Shown here: piece by piece, positions 30,885-39,793 of the stretch
How the letters are laid out: the number at the start of each line of letters is the position of its first letter
Numbering within the stretch: the stretch's first letter is position 1
Assembly (NCBI RefSeq): GCF_010119245.1
Contig: NZ_WNKG01000002.1
Coordinates: forward strand, 1 to 64,000
Length of the DNA: 64,000 nucleotides
Direction of reading: 5' to 3'
From: Cyclobacterium salsum
GTDB lineage: Bacteria; Bacteroidota; Bacteroidia; Cytophagales; Cyclobacteriaceae
The notes under the pieces: generated by a model
The model's input: only the letters and a program-made list of their open reading frames with translations
Told to the model about the DNA's origin: nothing
The model's database searches: none
Made by a program: the position numbers and the translations under genes

Positions 30885-31574
30885 TTAATAGGCCTGATCC
30901 TTATGCAACAGTAGCGAAAGAATCGTCCAAATGATAATTTTCAGGTCCAACAGGGGTGACCAGTTGTTGACATAAAAGATATCCAGTTTACACCTGGAAT
31001 AGATATCGTAGAAATCCCTGGTTTCTCCCCGAAAGCCTTTGGCTTGAGCCAGACCGGTAATTCCAGGCTTTACCGTATGGCGAAACATGAAGTTGTCAAT
31101 TTCGGCGGAGAATTTATAGTTCATAGGTACGGCATGCGGTCTTGGCCCGACAATGGACATGTCGCCTTTGATTACATTAAAAAACTGAGGCAGTTCGTCC
31201 ATGCTTGTTTTGCGAAGAAATTTCCCTATCCAGGTGACCCGGGGATCGTCCTTGGTGGCTTGTTGGGTATCTGCTTGTTCATTAATGTACATGGTCCGGA
31301 ACTTATAACAATAAAAGGGAACGTTGTCCTTTCCGTGCCGGAGCTGCTTAAAGATAACCGGGCCTTCCGAAGTGATTTTAATAATAATCCCAATGATCGG
31401 AAACAACCAGGAAAATACAAAAACAACCAGGCCGAAGCTGAAAAACAAGTCGAAGGTTCTTTTTAGAACTTGCTGGGATTCATCGAAAAATACCTCTGGA
31501 AAAGAGCGGTGAATTCCTCCTTTTCCATACATCGTTTTAATTCGTGGTTTTCTCTCTGTAAGTGTAGAGGCCAT
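30885..31574 (-). CDS. Sugar-phosphate transferase (WcaJ/WbaP-like)
   Basis: Monotopic phosphoglycosyl transferase expected to start exopolysaccharide or O-antigen synthesis by moving a sugar-1-phosphate to undecaprenyl phosphate at the inner membrane. The reentrant hydrophobic helix (about 45-72) precedes ITSEGPVIFKQLRHG, KFRTMY and DELPQFFNVIKGDMSIVGPR. The 229-residue protein lacks the N-terminal four-helix half of WcaJ. No polysaccharide genes lie beside it in this window. Confidence 0.9.
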   Translation of the reverse strand: MASTLTERKPRIKTMYGKGGIHRSFPEVFFDESQQVLKRTFDLFFSFGLVVFVFSWLFPIIGIIIKITSEGPVIFKQLRHGKDNVPFYCYKFRTMYINEQADTQQATKDDPRVTWIGKFLRKTSMDELPQFFNVIKGDMSIVGPRPHAVPMNYKFSAEIDNFMFRHTVKPGITGLAQAKGFRGETRDFYDIYSRCKLDIFYVNNWSPLLDLKIIIWTILSLLLHKDQAY

Positions 31575-31891
31575 ACGTGCTGGTTTTGATTCTTAATGAG
31601 TAAATTCCTTCCCAACCATTATCATGCCACAAAATCGATATTATGATTTTGTCTTTTTAAAAATGCATTTCAAAACTAAATTAAAGGGTTTTAATTTCCT
31701 AATTTTCAAGTCTAATTTTTGATAATGGTAATATTTATGGCTAAAAAATTAATAAATCGTTAATTTTAAACCTGTATGCTTAAATATTCTGTAAAACAGA
31801 TCTCCTCATAATTTGTTTTAAAAATCACTGTATAAAATGCAATTATTTAGCTGACATTCCGATAACCGGTCGGAAAGGTAAAACCGTTGCT
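31575..31891 (-). promoter_or_regulatory. AT-rich intergenic with promoter for the transferase
   Basis: A 317 bp very AT-rich gap. On the minus strand TAGTTTTG (31671-31678) matches the TAnnTTTG -7 box about 95 bases upstream of the transferase ATG. Nothing else is recognisable. Confidence 0.4.
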
Positions 31892-32230
31892 TTAGTGGAT
31901 AAGGTGTTTGGCGGGATCCCAAAAAACCCGTTCAAAATCGTTGACCTGATCCTGTTCGATCGCAACCCCTTCTTTTTCCAGGAGCCGTTGCATGGCGTTA
32001 ATGTCTTGAAAATGGTTTTTGCCCGTTAACATGCCAAATCGGTTTACCACCCGGTGTGCGGGAATATTCTCCTGCTGATGGGAGGCATTCATGGCCCAGC
32101 CGACCATGCGGGCACTCCCTTTACTACCCAAATAGGCTGCAATGGCTCCATAGGTACTGACCCTTCCTTCGGGAATCAGCTTTACCACCTGATACACCAT
32201 GTCAAAAAAGTTGATCTTATCCTGCTTCAT
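31892..32230 (-). CDS. Alkyltransferase-like (MGMT-family) protein
   Basis: A 112-residue protein with the O6-alkylguanine DNA methyltransferase C-terminal fold: YQVVKLIPEGRVSTYGAIA contains the DNA-binding helix and the Arg finger. The active-site PCHRV motif reads PAHRVV, so the acceptor Cys is replaced by Ala. Such ATL proteins cannot take up the alkyl group but flag lesions for nucleotide excision repair. ATG 32230 is chosen; it overlaps the upstream mechanosensitive-channel gene by 14 bp. Confidence 0.88.
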   Translation of the reverse strand: MKQDKINFFDMVYQVVKLIPEGRVSTYGAIAAYLGSKGSARMVGWAMNASHQQENIPAHRVVNRFGMLTGKNHFQDINAMQRLLEKEGVAIEQDQVNDFERVFWDPAKHLIH

Positions 32231-33101
32231 GTTCCAAATCAATGAGGGTTTGGTTGACAAGTCTTCTGATTTTCTTTTCAGCCAGCTTGGAAGGGGTGTT
32301 TAATTGGATTTGCAACTTTAATTTCACAGTGTCCTTCCTGATATCAAGCACCTTCAGGTTCAGTCCATTTGCTTTTATTTCCTGATGAAATGGTTTTAGG
32401 GTATGCCTAAGTTTTTCTTCGGTCCGGTCCACGTTTAGGCTTGGGCGATTGCTCATTTCAAACTCAAAGGTGAGTCTTCGTACGCTTTGGCGACTGTGAT
32501 TCACCACCTGGGAGGAAAGGATCAGGCTATTAGGAATCAATACCAGGTCGCCGTCGTCATTATTTAGTACTACATTCAGTAAGGTGATGTCTTGGATGAT
32601 TCCTTTTTGCTCGGCGATCTGGATAAAATCCCCCAGCGTAATCTGGTCTGAAAACATGATGATCAGCCCGTTGAACATATTGGTGATGTAATCTTTGGAT
32701 AGAATGGCAATAGCCGCAGCCACCAGAGCGATGCTACCGAGGAACTCCATGGGTTTAATTTGGAAAAAGATCATCACGGCAAACAGGAAAAAGACCACAT
32801 TTAGCATGTTGGCAATGTGATTGATTCCCAATACAAAGTTAGAGTGCAATGATTCCGATTTCTTTTTTCTCAGGTAAAATCGAACCAGGAATAGCCTTCC
32901 CAGGGAAATCAGTATGTTTCCTGCCAGAAGAAAGACAAGGGCATCCATCATGGAAGAAAATCGGAGCAGCAGGGGGTCTCCCTCCCAATCAAGGATCTCC
33001 CGGAGAAATGCTAAAATAAGGTAGGCAAGAATTTTTAATACAAAAACAACCCGTCTTCTTCGTTCATTTGCCTCTAACTTGCTTTTTCCTAATTCGACCA
33101 T
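32217..33101 (-). CDS. MscS-type mechanosensitive channel
   Basis: A 294-residue inner-membrane channel. Three or four hydrophobic segments are followed by the pore helix LGSIALVAAAIAILSKDYIT and the MscS beta domain FSDQITLGDFIQIAEQKGII, then an alpha/beta cytoplasmic end. It should open on membrane tension to release solutes. Coupled by overlap with the alkyltransferase-like gene downstream, an association with no obvious functional logic. Confidence 0.88.
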   Translation of the reverse strand: MVELGKSKLEANERRRRVVFVLKILAYLILAFLREILDWEGDPLLLRFSSMMDALVFLLAGNILISLGRLFLVRFYLRKKKSESLHSNFVLGINHIANMLNVVFFLFAVMIFFQIKPMEFLGSIALVAAAIAILSKDYITNMFNGLIIMFSDQITLGDFIQIAEQKGIIQDITLLNVVLNNDDGDLVLIPNSLILSSQVVNHSRQSVRRLTFEFEMSNRPSLNVDRTEEKLRHTLKPFHQEIKANGLNLKVLDIRKDTVKLKLQIQLNTPSKLAEKKIRRLVNQTLIDLEHEAG

Positions 33102-33146
33102 GTTTCTTAAAAATAAATCTTAATTTTATGTTTTGCTTTTGTCATG

Positions 33147-33154
33147 CAAAAGTA
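33147..33154 (-). promoter_or_regulatory. -7 box of the MscS gene
   Basis: TACTTTTG on the minus strand, about 45 bases upstream of the channel ATG; matches TAnnTTTG. The divergent SDR promoter must share this short region. Confidence 0.5.
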
Positions 33155-33182
33155 CCGGATTGTAACCAAACTAAATAATAGC

Positions 33183-33863
33183 ATGAATAGAAATATTATC
33201 ATTACGGGAAGTGCAGGGAATTTAGGCGGGGCAGTAGTGAATAAGTTCAAACGAGAAGGGTTTAAAGTCATCGCTGTCATTGAACCGGACAGTGGACATG
33301 AGGTGGAGGATGCCGACGATACCTACCAGGTGGATGTCACCGATGAGCCTTCGGTGGAAGCGTTTAGCAAAGAATATCAGATGCAGTATGGAGACCTGGA
33401 ATGCGTAGCCTTGCTGGTAGGCGGTTTTGGCATGGGGGGAATCGAATCCACCAGCACGAAGGATTTGGATAGGATGATCCGTCTAAATTTTTTCAGTGCA
33501 TTCAATATGGTGAAATATTTTCTACCCATAATGAAGAAAGCAAATAATGGCACCTTTCTTTTTGTTGGTGCCAAACCGGCCTTGCAGCCCGACGAAGGGA
33601 AAGACGTTTTGGCCTATGCACTAAGTAAAGGGTTGGTTATTGACCTGGCGGAGTTTACGGCCAATGAAACAGCTGACCTTAAGGTGAGGTCGCATGTGTT
33701 TGTGCCCAGTATCATCGATACCCCGCAAAACAGGGAGTCCATGCCCAAATCCGATTTTGGTCAGTGGGTTAAACCCTCAGAAATAGCAGAAGCCATGCAT
33801 TACGCAGCTACTAATGCTTCCCTGAGAAACATGACGTTTAAATTATATGGTGGTGTGTATTAA
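33183..33863 (+). CDS. Short-chain dehydrogenase/reductase
   Basis: A 226-residue SDR with Rossmann fold. TGSAGNLGGAVV is the cofactor loop, and the catalytic region is represented by FLFVGAKPAL and YALSKGLV (Y-x-x-x-K). Length and sequence recall quinoid-dihydropteridine-reductase-like short SDRs. ATG 33183 is preferred to 33144 because the latter lies in the promoter region. It is followed 7 bp later by the GIN-domain gene. Confidence 0.82.
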   Translation: MNRNIIITGSAGNLGGAVVNKFKREGFKVIAVIEPDSGHEVEDADDTYQVDVTDEPSVEAFSKEYQMQYGDLECVALLVGGFGMGGIESTSTKDLDRMIRLNFFSAFNMVKYFLPIMKKANNGTFLFVGAKPALQPDEGKDVLAYALSKGLVIDLAEFTANETADLKVRSHVFVPSIIDTPQNRESMPKSDFGQWVKPSEIAEAMHYAATNASLRNMTFKLYGGVY

Positions 33864-33870
33864 CGAATAA

Positions 33871-34563
33871 ATGGATATGAGTATGCGACGATTCCTAGCA
33901 GTAGTTTCACTGGTTCTGATCGGTTTCCTGGCGGAAGCCCAAACGGTGTCGGAAACCAGAACCCTAAACGCATTTGATCAGTTGGTGCTGAGTAACTCCA
34001 TTGAGGCGGAGCTCGTGCCAGGAGATGAATATGAGATTACCATCACCGCATCCGGGATAGCACCGGAAAAGGTGCTGACGGAAATAAACAAAAGGAAATT
34101 GGCAGTCAGCATTTCCGGTAGCAATCCTAAATCCAGCGCTGTAAAAGTAGTAATCAGCTATAAACTACTGGATGATGTGGAAGTGGATGCCGGTGCCAAA
34201 GCCCTAATAAAAGGAGTGTTGGATCAGAAATCCATCCGCCTACAGGTCGCCAGTAATGGCTATCTGGAGGCAGAAGTAAATGCGGATGACCTGTACCTCT
34301 GGGCAGAAACAAATTCCAAGATGTATGTTAAAGGCAACGCCAACAATCTGGATTATAATGCCTTTACCAATGCTGAAATAGATGGGGAAGGCCTGGTGGT
34401 CACTAATGCGGAGGTGCGCACCAATACCAACGCATCGGGCTCTTTTGAAGTGTTGGAATCCCTCAAAGGATCAGCCGCTACCCGGGGCCGGATTAAATAT
34501 AAAGGAGATCCAAACGTGCTGGACATCAAAGAGAGTATTGGTGGTGCGATCGAAAATTGGTAA
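33871..34563 (+). CDS. Secreted GIN-domain (DUF2807) protein
   Basis: A 230-residue exported protein with signal peptide (1-23, ending AEAQ) and a beta-helix of the putative auto-transporter adhesin DUF2807 type. FDQLVLSNSIEAELVPGDEY and repeats such as ADDLYLWAETNSKMYVKGNA fit. Function of the family is unknown; such proteins are numerous in Bacteroidota envelopes. Short gap to the upstream SDR suggests co-transcription. Confidence 0.82.
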   Translation: MDMSMRRFLAVVSLVLIGFLAEAQTVSETRTLNAFDQLVLSNSIEAELVPGDEYEITITASGIAPEKVLTEINKRKLAVSISGSNPKSSAVKVVISYKLLDDVEVDAGAKALIKGVLDQKSIRLQVASNGYLEAEVNADDLYLWAETNSKMYVKGNANNLDYNAFTNAEIDGEGLVVTNAEVRTNTNASGSFEVLESLKGSAATRGRIKYKGDPNVLDIKESIGGAIENW

Positions 34564-34684
34564 CGCAGGATGAACGCCTGATTTGCAAATGGTTTTTTAT
34601 CTATATACCTATGGGCATTTCTAGTCTAAAAAACTTGTGTTATATAAAATTTGTCCTTAGAATTGTGCCTTCAAACAAAAACGC

Positions 34685-34795
34685 ATGGTTTTCGCAGTTA
34701 GAAGTATTTTCAATCCCTTGGCAACCGGATCCGTTCCGCTTGCTGGCTGCAGCATTTTTTTGAGCCGTACCACCACCACTTCCATCACGGGGTAA
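34685..34795 (+). CDS. Probable threonine leader peptide of thrABC
   Basis: A 36-codon frame between the GIN gene and thrA. It ends SRTTTTSITG-stop: five Thr codons (ACC ACC ACC ACT ... ACG) among the last eight, as in attenuation leaders. The stop lies in a hairpin CACGGG/CCCGTG (34786-34802). A second hairpin AAAAGGT/ACCTTTT (34829-34850) followed by CTTTTACATTTT may be the attenuator. A near-consensus -7 (TATAAAATTTG) lies 20 bases upstream of the ATG. Not experimentally supported; the start codon could be further downstream. Confidence 0.55.
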   Translation: MVFAVRSIFNPLATGSVPLAGCSIFLSRTTTTSITG

Positions 34796-34828
34796 TCCCG
34801 TGTGCAGATCCATAGTGCCCTAATCCCA

Positions 34829-34855
34829 AAAAGGTCTTCCACCACCTTTTCTTTT
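34829..34855 (+). terminator. Possible attenuator hairpin before thrA
   Basis: Seven-pair stem AAAAGGT/ACCTTTT with an 8-base loop, followed by a T-rich run, 25 bases upstream of the thrA ATG. The stem is AT-rich and therefore weak. Confidence 0.35.
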
Positions 34856-34879
34856 ACATTTTAACCGAAAAAAGTAGCA

Positions 34880-37327
34880 ATGAAAATAGTAAAATTCGGA
34901 GGTTCGTCAATCGCTGATTTGGATAGCATACAGAACGTGCTATCCATCATAAAAAATGCATCCCAAAAGGAAGAGTTGGCCGTTGTTTTTTCTGCCTTTG
35001 GAGGGGTAACGGAAAACCTGCTGATGTGCGCCCATTTGGCCAGACAAAACGACCCAGATTACCAGCCACTGCTTCGGGGAATGGAAAAAAGACACCTGCA
35101 ACTGGTCAAGCAGTTGATTCCTGTACAGAAGCAGTCCAGCGTTTTGACCTATGTAAAAATACGGTTTAACGAACTGGAAGATTTGTATCATGGGATTTTT
35201 CTGATCAAAGAGTTTTCGCCTCGTACCTCAGACTATGTAGTAAGCTTTGGGGAGCGAATTTCGGCCTTCATTCTGTCAGAGGCACTAAAGGAAGTTGATC
35301 TAGACACCCATTTTGTGGATGCCAGGGACCTGATCCGCACCAATGATCGGTTTGGAAATGCCAAGGTAATTTTCCCGACTACCAACCAATTGATATACGA
35401 TTTTTATTCCAAAAATAAGGGATTGCTGGTAATCACCGGATTCGTGGCTTCCACCAATAAGGGCGAAACCACCACTCTGGGAAGAAGTGGATCGGACTAT
35501 ACCGCGGCCATCTTTGCTGCTGCTTTAAAGGCAGATAGCCTGGAGATTTGGACGGATGTGACCGGAGTCATGACCGCAGACCCGAAATTGGTGTATTCCG
35601 CCATCACCATACCTCAGCTCAGCTACAGCGAGGCGATGGAGCTCTCTCATTTTGGAGCGAAGGTGGTCTTTCCGGCTACCATGCAGCCAGCCATGAAGCG
35701 AAAGGTGCCTATTTATATTAAAAACACCTTTCACCCGGAAGTAGAAGGAACGCTTATCTGCGAATCCTCCGAAAACACCAAATTGATCAAAGGGATTTCT
35801 TCGTTAAGCCACATCTCTTTATTGAATGTGCAGGGCTCCGGGCTGGTGGAAGTCGTGGGAGTGAGTAGCAGGGTATTTGGAACCCTCGCCCAAGCGCAGA
35901 TAAACGTGGTACTAATCAGTCAGGCCTCCTCGGAGCACAGTATTTGCATTGCCATAAAAAGTGACGATGCTGACCTGGCTAGGGAGGTGCTGGAAAAGGA
36001 ATTTCAATACGAAATCCTGGCCGGGGAGATGGATAAAGTTCAAATTATGCCCAATATGGCTGTAATAGCCGTGGTAGGAGAGAACATGAAGCATCACCCG
36101 GGGGCCAGCGGCAGGTTATTTCAGGCACTTGGAAGGAATAATATCAACGTTTCAGCCATTGCTCAGGGTAGTTCGGAACTGAATATTTCGGCGGTCATCA
36201 AACAGTCTGATCTCCAGAAAGGACTTAATGCCCTTCACGAGGCGTTCTTCTTGTCCGACAATAAGGTGTTGCACGTATTCCTGATTGGTGTGGGGCTGAT
36301 AGGGAAGACACTCATTAAAATGATCCATAGCCAACTGGCCAAATTGCAGGAAGATAACATGCTGGATATCAAAATCCACGGCTTGGCCAATTCCCGTTTT
36401 ATGGCTTTCGACGAAGACGGTTTTGACCTTTCTACCCTGCCCGTACCTTCTGAAAAAGATCTGCCCATGAATCTCCAGGTATTCCTGAATACGATGAACA
36501 GTATGAATTTTTCCAATTCTGTTTTGGTGGATTGTACTGCCAGCCAGGAAGTAGCAGACACGTATCAGCGGGTGCTGGAGTCGAAAGTGGCCATTGTGAC
36601 CCCAAACAAAAGGGCCAACTCCGGCACGCTGGAAAAATATAAATCCCTGAAGAAGCTTTCCGATCAGCGAAACATCAAGTTCTTTTATGAAACCAATGTA
36701 GCGGCAGGACTTCCGGTCATCAATACCCTGCATGACCTGATCCTGAGTGGAGACAGGGTGATCCGAATTGAAGGAGTGCTAAGTGGTTCTATGAATTACA
36801 TCTTTAGTGAGCTTAGTAAAGGCACTCCGTTTAGTAAGGTGGTGGCACAGGCAAAAGAAAAAGGATATACCGAACCGGATCCCAGAGATGATTTGAGTGG
36901 GATGGACGTGGCCCGAAAGATTCTTATTTTGGGTAGAGAAGCAGAGCAGGAGTTGCATTTTGACGATGTGTCGGTTCAAAGTATGGTTCCGGAAGATTGT
37001 GCCAATATCGAATCGGTGGAGGCTTTTCTACAAAAATTAGAGGAACACGATGGGCATTTCAAGCAACTTTTAGAAGAGGCGGACCAGAAGAATGAAAAAC
37101 TCCGCTTCATGGCTGTCCTTGAAAATGGAAAAGCAACCGTTGGATTAAAGTCGGTAGCTAGCAACCACCCATTTTATTCCCTGGTAGGAAGTGACAACAT
37201 GATCCTTTTTACCACGGAGAGATACCATGAGTTCCCCATGATCATCAGGGGACCGGGAGCCGGGGCAGATGTTACGGCAGCCGGCGTATTTGCAGACATC
37301 ATCAGGTTAGGAAATTATTCGAGATAA
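34880..37327 (+). CDS. thrA: Bifunctional aspartokinase/homoserine dehydrogenase
   Basis: Catalyses the first and third step from aspartate to threonine/methionine. Residues 1-290 are aspartokinase (KFGGSSIAD, TLGRSGSDYTAAIF), about 310-450 hold two ACT domains for threonine feedback, and from about 465 homoserine dehydrogenase begins with LIGVGLIGKTLIKM, continuing to the active-site segment GVLSGSMNYIFSEL. Length of 815 is standard for ThrA. First gene of thrABC with 1 and 27 bp gaps; a threonine-rich leader upstream suggests attenuation. Confidence 0.96.
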   Translation: MKIVKFGGSSIADLDSIQNVLSIIKNASQKEELAVVFSAFGGVTENLLMCAHLARQNDPDYQPLLRGMEKRHLQLVKQLIPVQKQSSVLTYVKIRFNELEDLYHGIFLIKEFSPRTSDYVVSFGERISAFILSEALKEVDLDTHFVDARDLIRTNDRFGNAKVIFPTTNQLIYDFYSKNKGLLVITGFVASTNKGETTTLGRSGSDYTAAIFAAALKADSLEIWTDVTGVMTADPKLVYSAITIPQLSYSEAMELSHFGAKVVFPATMQPAMKRKVPIYIKNTFHPEVEGTLICESSENTKLIKGISSLSHISLLNVQGSGLVEVVGVSSRVFGTLAQAQINVVLISQASSEHSICIAIKSDDADLAREVLEKEFQYEILAGEMDKVQIMPNMAVIAVVGENMKHHPGASGRLFQALGRNNINVSAIAQGSSELNISAVIKQSDLQKGLNALHEAFFLSDNKVLHVFLIGVGLIGKTLIKMIHSQLAKLQEDNMLDIKIHGLANSRFMAFDEDGFDLSTLPVPSEKDLPMNLQVFLNTMNSMNFSNSVLVDCTASQEVADTYQRVLESKVAIVTPNKRANSGTLEKYKSLKKLSDQRNIKFFYETNVAAGLPVINTLHDLILSGDRVIRIEGVLSGSMNYIFSELSKGTPFSKVVAQAKEKGYTEPDPRDDLSGMDVARKILILGREAEQELHFDDVSVQSMVPEDCANIESVEAFLQKLEEHDGHFKQLLEEADQKNEKLRFMAVLENGKATVGLKSVASNHPFYSLVGSDNMILFTTERYHEFPMIIRGPGAGADVTAAGVFADIIRLGNYSR

Positions 37328-37328
37328 A

Positions 37329-38273
37329 ATGGAAAGGCAAAAAGTCACCGCATTCGCACCGGCCACCGTAGCAAATGTTTCTTGCGGATTCGATATATTG
37401 GGGTTTGCCATCGAAGACCTTGGCGACAAGGTCAGCGTGTACCTTTCGGACACTCCTGGGATTCGGGTGATCAAGATTGAGGGTGACAAGGGAAAGCTTC
37501 CCTATGAGGCCGAGAAAAACACGTGCTCGGTAGCGATTCGCGCCATGTTAGATGAACTTGATTTCAAGGGCGGGGTGGAAATCGAACTTTTTAAAGGCTT
37601 GCCCCTGGGAAGTGGAATGGGTTCCAGTGCGGCCAGTGCAGTCGCTGCTTTGGTGGCGACCAATACCTTGTTGGGAAATCCCTTTGAGAAAAAGGATTTG
37701 TTGCCCTTTGCTATTGAATCGGAACGGATTGCCTGTGGAGCAGGGCATGCTGATAATGTGTCACCAGCCTTGCTGGGAGGGTTTGTGCTGATCCGGGAAT
37801 ACCATCCCCTGGACGTGATTCCCCTACACGTGCCCAGGGGCTTGTATTGCACGCTGGTCCACCCTCACCTGGTGCTGAATACCTCCGATTCCAGAAGTGT
37901 GTTAAGAAGAAATGTCTCCCTTCAGGACGCGACGACGCAGTCCGGAAACATAGCAGGATTGGTAGCCGGTCTTTTTCAGGAAGACATGGCACTTATCAGT
38001 CGCTCCCTAAACGATGTCATCGCTGAACCTTCCCGATCTGTATTGATTCCGGGCTATGAAGAGATAAAGGAAGGAATCAAGCCCGCAGGGGCCTTGGGTT
38101 GTGGTATTTCAGGGTCTGGCCCCACCATCTTTATTTTATCTCCCTCCGAGGAAATCGCCTGGGAAGTGAGCCGAATGGCACAGAAAGTTTTTGATGCCAT
38201 GCAATTGCCCATAGACCTGTATGTTTCAGCCATTAACACCAGGGGGGCTTACATCATTGACGAGGAAATTTGA
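37329..38273 (+). CDS. thrB: Homoserine kinase
   Basis: GHMP-family kinase converting homoserine to O-phosphohomoserine. APATVANVSCGFDILGFA is the substrate-binding N-terminus, LPLGSGMGSSAASAVAAL the ATP-binding GHMP motif, and GCGISGSGPTIFIL the third motif. Length 314 is usual. It starts one base after the thrA stop, so translation is likely coupled. Confidence 0.95.
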   Translation: MERQKVTAFAPATVANVSCGFDILGFAIEDLGDKVSVYLSDTPGIRVIKIEGDKGKLPYEAEKNTCSVAIRAMLDELDFKGGVEIELFKGLPLGSGMGSSAASAVAALVATNTLLGNPFEKKDLLPFAIESERIACGAGHADNVSPALLGGFVLIREYHPLDVIPLHVPRGLYCTLVHPHLVLNTSDSRSVLRRNVSLQDATTQSGNIAGLVAGLFQEDMALISRSLNDVIAEPSRSVLIPGYEEIKEGIKPAGALGCGISGSGPTIFILSPSEEIAWEVSRMAQKVFDAMQLPIDLYVSAINTRGAYIIDEEI

Positions 38274-38300
38274 TCCACATGATACCCAGGTAGCGTTACC

Positions 38301-39596
38301 ATGAACTATTTCAGTACCAACAATTCGAATCATAAAGTATCCTTAAAAGAGGCCGTTATTAAAGGTCTGGCACCGGACCAGGGGCTGTACATGCCCGAAA
38401 AAGTACCCGTGCTGCCCAAACCTTTTTTTGAGCAATTATCCACGCTTTCGTTCCGGGAAATGGGATACGAAATCATGGGGGCACTTTTTTCCGATGACCT
38501 GAGCCCGGCCCAGATTAAGGAACTGGTAGACCATACCCTGGTGTTTGATGCCCCTTTGGTAAGGGTGGAAGAAGGAATTTACAGTTTGGAGTTATTTCAT
38601 GGCCCCACCCTTGCTTTTAAGGACTTTGGGGCCCGATTTTGTTCCAAACTCATGAGCATGCTTCAGGATAAGCAGGAATTAAAAGTGCTGGTGGCTACCT
38701 CAGGAGATACCGGCAGTGCTGTAGCGAACGGCTTTTATGGGGTGGAGGGAGTGGAAGTAGTCATTCTTTACCCCTCTGGTAAAGTGAGCGAGCTTCAGGA
38801 AAAACAATTTACCACATTGGGCGGAAACGTTCGGGCCATAGAAGTAGATGGCGTGTTTGACGATTGTCAGCAAATGGTAAAACGGGCATTTCTGGATCCG
38901 GAATTGAACGGTAAGGTGTTACTTACATCTGCCAACTCGATTAATATCGCCCGGTGGATTCCACAGTGCCTGTACTACTTCTATGCCTGGTCCCGACTAC
39001 CTCAGAATAACCAAAAAACGGTTTTTGCGGTACCTAGTGGTAATTTTGGGAATCTTGCTGCCGGTATACTGGCAGAGAGAATGGGCTTGCCTATTGACTA
39101 TTTTGTGGCAGCTACGAATATTAATAAAGTGGTGCCGGATTACCTGAATGGAACGGCTTTTTCTGCGAAGCCCTCCTTGCAGACCATCAGTAATAGCATG
39201 GATGTCGGGAATCCCAGCAATTTTTACCGCTTGCTTGCTTTGTTTGGAAACGATGAATCCTTACTCAAGGAACGAGTAAAAGGATTTTTTTATACCGATG
39301 ATATGACCCGGGAGGCGATGCGAAAGGTCCGGACCCAAACCGACTACATCATGGATCCCCATGGGGCGATTGCTTACCTGGGGCTGAAAGATTTTATGGA
39401 AGCCGCTTCTGAGCAATATCAGGGCGTGTTTCTGGAGACAGCTCATCCCGGAAAATTCCGTAATGTAGTGGAGGATACCCTGAAAATCCAACTTCCCTTG
39501 CCCGAACGTCTGCAGGCCTTTATGAAGCAGGAGAAGCATGCGGATAAAATGGCCAATGACTACGGGGATTTCAAGCGATATTTGCTTGAGCATTAG
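38301..39596 (+). CDS. thrC: Threonine synthase
   Basis: PLP enzyme turning O-phosphohomoserine into threonine. LFHGPTLAFKDFGARF carries the PLP lysine (K in AFKDF); VATSGDTGSAVANGF and VPSGNFGNLAAG are the phosphate-binding loops. Length (431 aa) fits the yeast/Bacteroidota type. Last gene of the threonine operon. Confidence 0.95.
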   Translation: MNYFSTNNSNHKVSLKEAVIKGLAPDQGLYMPEKVPVLPKPFFEQLSTLSFREMGYEIMGALFSDDLSPAQIKELVDHTLVFDAPLVRVEEGIYSLELFHGPTLAFKDFGARFCSKLMSMLQDKQELKVLVATSGDTGSAVANGFYGVEGVEVVILYPSGKVSELQEKQFTTLGGNVRAIEVDGVFDDCQQMVKRAFLDPELNGKVLLTSANSINIARWIPQCLYYFYAWSRLPQNNQKTVFAVPSGNFGNLAAGILAERMGLPIDYFVAATNINKVVPDYLNGTAFSAKPSLQTISNSMDVGNPSNFYRLLALFGNDESLLKERVKGFFYTDDMTREAMRKVRTQTDYIMDPHGAIAYLGLKDFMEAASEQYQGVFLETAHPGKFRNVVEDTLKIQLPLPERLQAFMKQEKHADKMANDYGDFKRYLLEH

Positions 39597-39793
39597 ATCT
39601 ATCAACTCCTTACTAAGAGGACACTCAATCCAGGAGAGCATCTTTGTTTGGTAACCAAATAAAGGGATGGGCGGATCCGAAGCATACGCCAGTCCAAAAG
39701 GTAGGAAAAAATGCGCCATGGTTTATCCCCAATAAACCTGGAAATTTCGTACTTTCACCAACAGATACACCTTGCAAATAAAGTCAACCAACT

